From assembly GCA_946406115.1 (NCBI GenBank), contig OX291557.1, forward strand, positions 10,386,501 through 10,450,500: 64,000 nucleotides of DNA, read 5' to 3'. Of this stretch, positions 56,036 through 64,000 are shown piece after piece. The first letter of the stretch is position 1; each line of letters opens with the position of its first letter. Origin of the DNA: Apoda limacodes (Eukaryota > Arthropoda > Insecta > Lepidoptera > Limacodidae). A model generated the notes under the pieces. The model did no database searches, was not told the DNA's origin, and saw nothing but the letters and a program-made list of their open reading frames with translations. A program made the position numbers and the translations under genes.

Positions 56036-56236
56036 TGTTGAGAGAGGTCAGAGGAGTTTTACAATTAAACACAGTGGAAATAGGTAGGCAAAATTATGTT
56101 TATTTTATTAAGATCGTAACTTACATACATTGCATTAGCAAGATATTAGTGACAGTAGAAAAGGAAGTTGTAATTTTTATAGATGTAGTATAGGATACAT
56201 ATTCGACCATAAAATTATACATCTATGTTCCTAACA
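56036..56236 (-). mobile_element. Copia 3' LTR, 201 bp, with polypurine tract
   Basis: On the minus strand the LTR begins TGTTAGGAACATAGATG at 56236 and ends CTCTCTCAACA at 56036, so the ends are the TGTT...AACA inverted dinucleotides of retroviral-type LTRs. It contains an AATAAA signal (about 56115). A purine tract AGGAGAGGG lies immediately upstream (56245-56237), where plus-strand priming of a Copia element is expected. I found no matching 5' LTR. Confidence 0.75.
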
Positions 56237-56336
56237 CCCTCTCCTAATTTTATACACCTTTTTTTTAAAGTACTCCATCTGTCCGTAACTACAATAACTA
56301 TATTTCCAATAATTATTATGTCATACCAAACTAATT

Positions 56337-59300
56337 TTATTTCATCAATTCAACTTTATGTAACATAAACTTATGTTTAGTTAAAGATTTTGTCAGTATG
56401 TCAGCAGTTTGACTATCAGTAGGACAATATCTAATATTTATTTCATTATTTTCAAACAACTCATGTATATAATTAAACCTAACGTCCACGCGTTTTGATC
56501 TTTTATTAAATATTCCAGTTTTAATCAACTGAATCGCACTTTGGTTTGCAATATTAAAGACCAATTTGACTTCAATCTTCAAATCTTTTAGTAAAGATTT
56601 TACGAATATTGCTCCTTTACAAAATTCTGCAGCAGAAATAAAATCAGCTTCTGATAACGATACAATATACTGTCTTCTTGAACACCACGCTATAGGTCCT
56701 TCTGACATCCCTGAGACATAGCCCGTTGTGCTCCTTGTTTCCTGATCGCCAGCGTAATCTGCATCACAGTAAGTATTAATATCTTCACATTCACTGTTTG
56801 CCTTGTAGAAAATACTGTCTCCTAAAGTACCAGAGAGATATTTTAATTATTTTTTTAATGCAATTAATTATCTGCTTTTCTTCATTTTAGCTTGGTGTTG
56901 TTATGGGTCTACAGTCCGTCATATTATATTTTTCAAGAATGTTTTTGATCTATCTGTTTGTGTTAAATGTATACCCTTTTCATCGCGTTTCATTTTCATG
57001 CCCTAGGTAGCCCTTTGGATTTTCGAAAAAATTAATCGCCAAATCTTGACTTATTTTCTTAAGAGTTTCTTGAATTAGGTATTTGTCTTTTCCAATCACT
57101 AAACCGTCATCAAATTACAAACATATAATAATTGAAGCAACTTTGTTCTTAAAGACACAGGACTAATTTTTAGTTGGACTTAGGCCAGTTTTCTTTAAAG
57201 TTTCAATAAACCTTACATTCCACCTTTTCGGTGCCTGTTTAAGTCCAAACAAAGTTTTTTTAAGACAACATACTTCTCGTGGTTCTTCATATCCTTTTGG
57301 CATTTTCATAAATACATACTCCTTTAATTCTCCATACAAAAACGCTGTTTTTACGTCAAATGTTGTTAGATGATAGTTTTTTTAGTAGTTTTTAATGTAG
57401 TTTGACATACTACACGGCTAAATATCTCTTCAAAATCCATACATTCTTGTTCTAACCCCCTAGCCACTAATCTAGCTTTATAAATTCCACCTTCTTTCAC
57501 TCTAAAGACTCATTTGTTTGATAGAATTTTATGTCCATTCGCTTCTTCTACATTCATAATTTCCCGTGTTTTATTCTTTTCAAAAGATTTTAATTCTTCA
57601 TTTATAGCATTCTGCCATTTTCCTTTTTCCGGTCCCTTTGTAGCTTGTTCAAAGCTAAGTAAGATGTAATCTATCAAGTCAACCGGCAATTGTTTATTTC
57701 TTGCACTTCTTCTCCTATTTTCCTGTACATTTTCATTTTCAACTACATCTTTCTCCTGAAAATGCTCATTTATTTCTTCCCTAGTTTCTTTTTGACGTGT
57801 TTCTTCTTCTGTTTCTACCAAACTATTAATACTCTGACTGGACTCAATATTACTGAATACATTATTCTCACTAGTTTCTTCGTTTCCTATTTCTGTTAAT
57901 TCATTTTGCGTTTGGAACTTATTTTCGAGATTCGTTTCGTTTTCTTTTTTTTTAATATAACATCTGTAGCGTATATTATTTTTAGTTTGGTGTCATCATA
58001 ACACCATCATATCGCAGCAACATGGTTTCGTAGAGAAAAGGGCAACGGTAACGAATTTGATTACTTTTGTTGATGATGTTTTCACAAATATGGACAAAAG
58101 GAGACAGACTGATGCTGTTTATACAGATTTTCGCAAAGCTTTCGAAAGGGTTGACCACAAACTACTTCTTGAGAAGTTGGCCTTCAACGGCATAAGAGGC
58201 AACTTATTACGGTGGTTCACATCATACGTAGCACATCGTACTCTACGAGAAGTAGTTAATAGTTACTGTTCAAACTCTGTCCCAGTAACTTTAGGCGTCC
58301 AACAAGGATCTATCTTAGGTCCATTACTCTGTACTATTTTTATGAACGACATAACAAACTGCTTCCATCATAGTTAGTTTCTACTATATGCCGATGACCT
58401 AAAAATTTACAAACCCATAGTGGAGAGAAGGGATTGTGAACATCTACAGGAAGATTTGAACAGATTGTCAATATATTGTGATAAAAATAAACTGCAACTT
58501 AATATTGCAAAATGTAAGTACATAAATTTCACTAATAACAAAAATATTATTAATTTCAATTATAATGTATGTCAAGAAACTCTAAATGAAGTAAACATGT
58601 TGCGCGACCTTGAAATAACCGTAGATAGTAAACTCAATCTTGATCATCATATTAATAATATAATAACTAAGACTTACCAACAACACTTCTGTAACCCCCC
58701 TCCCCCCCCAACTAGAATATGCTTACGCTTGTGCTATCTGGGATCCCCACTATAAAAAATATGAAGAAGCAAAATAAAAATATGAAAAGTTCAGTATAAA
58801 TTTTTACGTACTCTTAACTACAGACATTTCAAGGGTGATGCCTTGTCCTACAAACAAATATTACAAAAATTTAAACTACCAACACCTAAGTCAAGACGTA
58901 TTTTATTACAAACAAAGACGTTACATGGTCTTTGTCACAACAAATTTAATTGTATAGAAATATGTAACAAGTTATGCTTTACCGTACCAAGTGTGCAACA
59001 GTGCATCAACGTATGGTTCGCGCTCGTCGTCTGTTTGCTATAGGCAAATGCTATACAAACGCAGGTGTGCTCGCACCTGTAAGACGTATTGTAAACAACT
59101 TTAACACATATTTTGAAGGTGTGGATATATTTGCACTACCTACACATACATTTAGAAAATCATTAGTTGATATTTTAGCCCTTAAAGAAGAATGTATGTG
59201 TGTTTAATGTACAACTACCCATATAACTCACGAATATTTCCGTTCTTTTTATTCTGTGTGTAGGCAAAATAATTGTACTCGTGACTGCTTGAGTAATTCT

Positions 59301-60147
59301 AATTAGTGTCACTCTTTAGCTTCTTAACTACTAAGTTTCAAGAACACAATAGACATAATCCGTGGATGATGTGGTAGGTTATACATTTATTAAACTATAT
59401 AACTAAATATTATTTAAGCTTCTCATAATGTATAATTGTTAATCGTCCCAAATAAAATTAAAATTAAAATTAAATAAAATAAAATCATACAACGATGTTC
59501 CATAACCAACCATAATCAATTTACGAGATCTAGAATCAAGTTTCTTAATAGGTTTTAACTCTTTACTTAATGCACAAAAAAGAAGCAAGAAGCAAGAACA
59601 TAGAGCTTCACAAAAAAACTCTTTGATATTTGAAAGATCTGGTTTACATCCATTCAACATTTCAAATGGTGTTCTAAATTTTATAGCTGCTGATGGCAGC
59701 CTATTTAGTAAATAGCTTGCGCAATACACTGCTTCCCCCCACAAATTCTTTTTTGCATCACAGTTAAATAGCAAAGCCCTTGGTTTCTTCATAAATGTCC
59801 TATTAAAACGTTCCGCCGTACCATTCAACTGAGATGTATAGGGAACTGTATAGTCAAGCAATATACCCTTATATTTGCACCATGTTTTTAGTTTATTTTA
59901 TGTATACTCACCCCCATTATCACACCGTATTATATGGACTTTTTCAACCTTCTCTCTTTCTACTTCTTCTAAATATTGTGTAGTATTCATACACTTCACC
60001 TTTATTAGTCATAAGGTATGTTTTCGTAAAATGACTGTAATCATCAATTTTCGTCATTACAAACCTTTTTCCGTCCCATGTTTTTTCATCAATAGGACCA
60101 CAAACATCAGTATGTATAATTTTTAACACTTTTTCTGCACGTTTCAT
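56337..60147 (-). mobile_element. Decayed Ty1/Copia pol, interrupted by a LINE
   Basis: Minus-strand order is that of Copia: integrase core at 60147-59488 (HTDVCGPI, then TSQLNGTAERFNRT, LWGEAVYCASYLLNR and a GCKPDLSN tract), the chromodomain-like linker with RRSARNKQLP (about 57715-57690), reverse transcriptase at about 57640-56850 (EEANGHKILSNK, DVKTAFLYGEL, LKKTLFGLKQAPKRW, and a DDGLVIG active-site remnant where the first residues are replaced by a stop), and RNase H at 56708-56337 (YCPTDSQTADILTK). Several stops and frameshifts make it inactive. Gag, protease and the 5' LTR are missing, so it is truncated at 60147. A LINE at 57955-59487 splits integrase from the linker. Confidence 0.9.
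57955..59487 (+). mobile_element. Jockey/CR1-type LINE inserted into the Copia element
   Basis: Opposite in orientation to its host. The RT region reads AVYTDFRKAFERVDHKLL (about 58116), VTLGVQQGSILGP (about 58290) and LLYADDLKIY (58381-58410), with one in-frame stop before YADD; then LNIAKCKYINFT and a C-terminal frame 58974-59207 (RMVRARRLFAIGKCYTN, HTFRKSLVDIL) ending near 59207. Only RT and beyond remain, so it was 5' truncated on insertion. The 3' end is an AAAATT/TAAAA repeat at 59451-59487; Copia integrase sequence resumes directly after it. Confidence 0.85.
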
Positions 60148-60149
60148 GA

Positions 60150-60640
60150 AGAAAGCAAAGACGAGGAGTATGAAAATAAAGACGAGAAAAATATGACAGA
60201 TAAAACTAACTTAAATGAACAAAATTTTGATATCAAAGATAAATAAAGTGAAGTTGATTCTGGAGGATCGTGTCCAACCCAAAATACGGCAAGACAACGT
60301 CCAGTGAGACATCATAAATTACAGAACAACTTAAAACATTATGTGCTATTAAGCTATAATTTAGCTATATCTGGACAGTATAAAGAGTTATGACAGTTGT
60401 TTTATTTTGCATAAAACCTATACATTTTTTTTTGTTATTCCTAGTTCACAATGTTTAAACATTGTACCCTAATATTATTACAATCTAGCCTAGAAGGCTA
60501 ATGAGCAATTTTTTTCTGACCTCGTTTTGTAGAAAAGTATTTATATCTAAGAATGTGTCCAATGGCACTTTTTTACAGTCTCTAGTTAAGGGGAAGATAT
60601 TTTGTTCCTTTGTTCTTTATTGGTAGTACTAGTTTTTCAC
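60150..60640 (+). mobile_element. Possible second retroelement fragment in plus orientation
   Basis: Plus-strand codons from about 60150 give an acidic tract and then TARQRPVRHHKLQNN near 60285-60330, reminiscent of the RRSxRxxKxP linker of Copia proteins, with one stop in between. A purine-rich AAGGGGAAGA at 60588-60597 could be a polypurine tract. No RT or LTR could be confirmed. Confidence 0.3.
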
Positions 60641-62464
60641 TACATTACGCTTGATAACACTACACTAACTCAAAAGGTTTAGTTCTTTTGAGCCTTTTCA
60701 CTATGTCGGTGTTATCGAGGAGCTGGATTGCCTCGACGTTCACTGTATCCCCAATACAGTCTCTGCTGGTGAACTTCTGCATACGTTTTGATAATTATGT
60801 CGACAAAATCTACGTTAAAGTCCCAATGGAGATCATCGTTTTTATTTTTCTGTACACAAAGGGTAATAAGCGGACCCTAACCCTATTAGTAAGACTCCGC
60901 TGTTCGTCTGTCACCAGGCTGTATCCCATGAACCTTGATAGACAGTTAAATTTTCACAGATGTATTTCTGTTGCCGCTATAAAAACAAATACTCAAAAAC
61001 AGAATAAATTAAATGTTCAAGGGAGCTTAAAACAAAGTGTCGTATTCAAAATAATTTCAGAATTAGTTTAACTCTTTTTTAACATTTTGTAACTTTGAAC
61101 CTATTTTCCCGTCCCCCGCAAAATTGCTCTATGCTTCAGATGTAGCTTCTGAACTAATGGCACAAATTTAAATCAATGACACAAATACAACTGAATAATG
61201 GTAAATCTTGTGTAATAAGAGTATCAGAGTTAATAGAAACGTCCGAACGTTAAGACCAGCCTAGCTTCGCAAAAATTCAAACATCTCTTCGGTCCTTGCA
61301 TAAAACGCATATAATCTAAAGAATTTTTTATAAGTATAAATAAAGAAACCTTTAAAGAAGGTAGATTCCCAAACTCTTACTCTTCGGGTATTAAAAGTGT
61401 TGTGTGAAAATACATGCCTCGACATTAGGTTGTTAGTCTGAAAGTGGTGAGGGAGGTGATTCCTTCATTAAGTAATAATTGATATTTGGTCAAATAAAAA
61501 TTAACAAATAATGTCTTCGGTTTAGAGCCTTGCTTAATTGAAATCGAACTTCACTTCGATTCGAATTATATTTTACCTATCTACCTTTTTTCATCCTATG
61601 GAAACTGATGAAACTTTATTTTCTTTGCGGTAGGTAGATTATGTGATTGAGTTTAAAACACAAAATCATTACGCTACAGGCGCACGACGCGACGCACGGG
61701 TACTAAGGGGACCTTTACAAACAAACAAGGTTGGGGGCTGGTGGCACGCACTGCTTCAAGGAAGACGTGCGTGAACAGGTATTGCAATCTTTGTTTTAAT
61801 AATGATAAATAATTTAAAACGTAATACAATAGCATTAGACTTACAACATTAGAATGATGAGTACTGTTTAACAGAATGTAATCCATGTATAGTCTTCAAT
61901 ATCTATGAATAGCTGGAAGAACACAGAAAATATTTCTTTTGAGAGTTGGCACGGTAGGTAATAAATTTTTCCGTGAATGAAACCGCCGCCGCTGGGCCCT
62001 ATTCCTTCACAATGCAACGTTAGTTATTATAACAATATTTTTATTACTTATACATCCAGTTATGTTACCCACCATTCCCACCAATAAGCCCACCGTTACA
62101 TATAAATGTTTGACGTTCATTGCCAGGCTACATATGATTAATTCCAAACAGATTTTCTATACTTTATTTTAGTCGAAGCTTAGACAAATCAAATAAAAAA
62201 ATAAAACTAAACTAAAAAAATGTAAACAAGAAAGTTATTATTGCAAATTTAAAATTAAGGAATAGAATTTAGCTTGGTTCATAATTTACTTATTGTAGCG
62301 AAGTAAAAATGCTTAAATTGTTTTAATTTTTAATTATTATTTGTATTTCTTGAATGTGGATTATTTTCCGTCTATAAAATTATGTTTGAAAAAACTAGAC
62401 ATGAAAAAAATTAACTCCAAAGGATGAAAAAATGGTGAAGTGATTACATTACTTCTGTGGCAAC
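60641..62464. other. Spacer upstream of TMEM170 with a family B copy
   Basis: 60845-61025 is a reverse family B copy (ACTCCGCTGTTCGTCTGTCA, CAGATGTATTTCTGTTGCCG). At 61675-61778 a CpG-rich stretch (GCGCACGACGCGACGCACGG) ends at a donor-like AACAG/GTATTG and could be a non-coding first exon of TMEM170; its acceptor is unproven. ATGCAACGTTAGT at 62016-62028 also occurs at 34591. Nothing else. Confidence 0.4.
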
Positions 62465-62863
62465 ATGTATGATATGTTGTCGGAATTCCGGGTTTCAGAA
62501 TTTGATTCATTTGTAGATGTATTCAGATTAACTTCTGGAGATCCTTTGGACACGTTTGGAGAAATGTGGTATCCAGTGTTTTTATGGTCATTGTGTTCTT
62601 CAGTATTTGTGCATACATGTGCAGCATTAGTTTCATTTGTCACCTTAAGAAAACATAAATATGGCAAATTTTTTCCAGTGCTATTAATTGTGATGGGTGT
62701 GGTGATTCCAGCAACCTCAGGTGTAGCATACAGTGCTGCTGTGGCTTTTATTTATCGTGCTGCAAACTTAGCAATGCCTCCAATACATGCTATGATATGG
62801 GGCATTGGTCAGACTGTAATGGGAGCAGGAATAGGATTCACAAGAATCTTAGCAACATTGTAA
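62465..62863 (+). CDS. TMEM170: TMEM170 (TMEM170A/B family membrane protein)
   Basis: TMEM170 proteins are small three-span proteins of the endoplasmic reticulum and nuclear envelope; human TMEM170A promotes ER sheet formation and nuclear pore assembly. The 132-residue frame has a short variable cytosolic or lumenal N-terminus (1-30), then FGEMWYPVFLWSLCSSVFVH opening membrane segment 1 (about 36-59), the conserved loop LRKHKYGKFFP (61-71), segment 2 (about 71-95, VLLIVMGVVIPATSGV) and segment 3 (about 105-125), finishing with FTRILATL, the invariant C-terminus of the family. Human TMEM170A is 144 residues, so the frame is complete. The ATG at 62465 is the first in frame; a second Met at residue 4 could also serve. 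The coding region has no intron. It is divergent in direction from GNL2 and CFDP1. Confidence 0.95.
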   Translation: MYDMLSEFRVSEFDSFVDVFRLTSGDPLDTFGEMWYPVFLWSLCSSVFVHTCAALVSFVTLRKHKYGKFFPVLLIVMGVVIPATSGVAYSAAVAFIYRAANLAMPPIHAMIWGIGQTVMGAGIGFTRILATL

Positions 62864-63822
62864 TGTAATAAGAATGTGTAATTAGTTAATTTGGGTATGG
62901 TACTGTAGTATTGAATCATTCTTTTTCGTTAGGGACTTCCGAATTCTTTAGAATCATTTATTTTTATGTGCTGAACCAAATAAGAAAATTTTTACAATGA
63001 TATGAATTGCAAAATTTTGATTTTAGATCTCTAATAAAACTTTGCCAAAATATAATACTTTGATACTGGCATTTGGTTTCCTAAATACAACCTAACAGGT
63101 CCTTGCTACTCCCATTGTGTATTGCAATTGTACCTATTTCTCTACAAAATGACGATATTTTTATAAAAACCAAAAGGCCATCAAAACTTGAAATTATGCA
63201 ATTCAGATATACAAAATGATCAGTACATAAAATTAGACATTTCAAAATTATTGGGCAGTGTCAGCAAATAATGATCTCTGATGATTCAATGATACTTTAC
63301 TTTAGCTGATGTTTTATGTTTTTAATCAATCTGGTATTTCACTGTAGGTAAAAAATTATGTCAATTATTTTAATATTTCTTAAGCACTATAGTTATACTA
63401 ATATATAATTGGTATAAAGTGTAAAAATGTCTAGTAGAATTATTTATGAATATTCTTTCTATTATACATATAAATATGAGCTATTCCTGTCAAAGTGCAA
63501 ATAGGTATACTTTGTTAATTTAAATGTAGTAGAAAATCATTACTAGGTTTTTTTTTAATTCTACATTAGATTAGAGCTATTCCTGTTATTGTAAATATAC
63601 TTTGTTCATTTACACTGCTAAGGCTGCTTTGATATCTTATGTTGCTATGATATAAGATACTTTTATCATACAGAAATAAAATTTTATCCAATTCTGTTCA
63701 GCTGTTGTTCAAAATAACTAAATGGGGGCGCAAAGGAAAAAAAATGCTTGTTTATGTATATTCAAGTGTTAAAATAACTTAATTTTATTTTATTTGTATT
63801 TCTACACTATCAATATAAATTA
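62864..63822 (+). other. TMEM170 3' UTR and downstream spacer
   Basis: AATAAA occurs at 63033-63038 (CTAATAAAAC), 170 nt after the stop, and again at 63675-63680. Either could define the mRNA end. Between them a block GAGCTATTCCTGT...ATACTTTGTTNATTTA occurs at about 63478-63520 and about 63573-63611. Confidence 0.6.
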
Positions 63823-63980
63823 ATACTTTCATAGCAAAGATGCAGTCAAAAGATTAACCTCGAGCCAGGACTCGAACATACGACGACCCTTACATTCCGT
63901 GTAAGTGCTCTACCACTGAGCTACCAAGGCCCAAGTCCGACTGATGAAAATCCCAACTACATCTTTGCTCTGGAAATATG
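63823..63980. repeat. tRNA-like sequence framed by 20-bp inverted repeats
   Basis: On the minus strand 63930-63858 reads CCTTGGTAGCTCAGTGGTAG (D-arm and A box), then CTTACACGGAATGTAAG (a perfect anticodon-type stem and 7-nt loop) and GTTCGAGTCC (B box / T loop), ending CTCGAGG, which pairs partly with CCTTGG. The T stem is unpaired and U33 is missing (C), so it is not a working tRNA gene but a tRNA-derived head. The flanks are inverted repeats: CATCTTTGCTATGAAAGTAT (minus, 63842-63823) and CATCTTTGCTCTGGAAATAT (plus, 63960-63979). Either a SINE with foldback flanks or a MITE that captured a tRNA. Confidence 0.7.
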
Positions 63981-64000
63981 CTTGTAACAAGTGTCACATA

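Noticed and set aside
61675..61778. Possible non-coding first exon of TMEM170
   Set aside because: Donor-like AACAG/GTATTG is weak and no convincing acceptor before 62465 was found.
63858..63930. Functional tRNA gene
   Set aside because: U33 is absent, the T stem does not pair and the acceptor stem is imperfect; treated as tRNA-derived repeat.
1..64000. CRISPR arrays, bacterial operons or prophage
   Set aside because: No regular spaced repeats, no compact coding and no ribosome binding sites; all evidence points to an insect chromosome.

Overview
This is a 64 kb piece of an insect nuclear genome, almost certainly a moth or butterfly. The signs are spliceosomal introns, AT-rich spacers full of GTAGGTA/ACCTA runs, tRNA-headed SINEs, and short repeats ending in the TTCGCATTTATAATATTAGT tail that I associate with Lepidoptera. 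No bacterial, organellar or CRISPR-like organisation is present. Family names come from sequence reading and memory; no database search was possible.

Three protein-coding genes are well supported, all in the right third. CFDP1 (BCNT/Yeti/Swc5, an H2A.Z-deposition factor) is on the minus strand in three exons (48191-47666, 46290-46107, 43919-43820). The splice sites and phases join into 269 codons, and the short last exon completes the BCNT-C domain. GNL2 (nucleolar GTPase of 60S ribosome assembly, 685 aa, intronless here) is at 54378-52321 on the minus strand. TMEM170 (132 aa, ER/nuclear-envelope membrane protein) is at 62465-62863 on the plus strand. A 100-codon cysteine-rich ORF that I do not recognise lies just downstream of GNL2 (52094-51792). 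CFDP1 and TMEM170A are also neighbours in vertebrates, so part of this order may be ancient linkage.

The left 43 kb has no complete gene. It does hold two candidate alternative first exons on the minus strand (40918-40865 and 33002-32961). Each has a 5'UTR-like leader, an ATG and a short open frame ending in phase 0 at a CAG/GT donor. If real, they are two promoters of one gene whose body lies beyond the left edge, and positions 1-32960 are mostly its first intron. The proximal exon also carries a 12-codon uORF ending 4 nt before the main ATG.

The rest is repeats in layers: LINE remnants (13130-15403, 29985-30917, 36376-38640, 38890-39340, 50330-50640, 57955-59487); a decayed Copia element (60147-56036, minus) with a 201-bp LTR and a LINE inserted in the opposite direction; several foldback or TIR elements; tRNA- and 5S-derived short elements; and local tandem duplications. 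The most unusual structures are a TIR-bounded segment at 50739-51590 carrying a short ORF that resembles the N-terminus of insect SWIM/YqaJ-type mobile-element proteins, a tRNA-like sequence framed by 20-bp inverted repeats at the right edge, and a palindromic rearrangement inside the jockey-like LINE near 37.1 kb.
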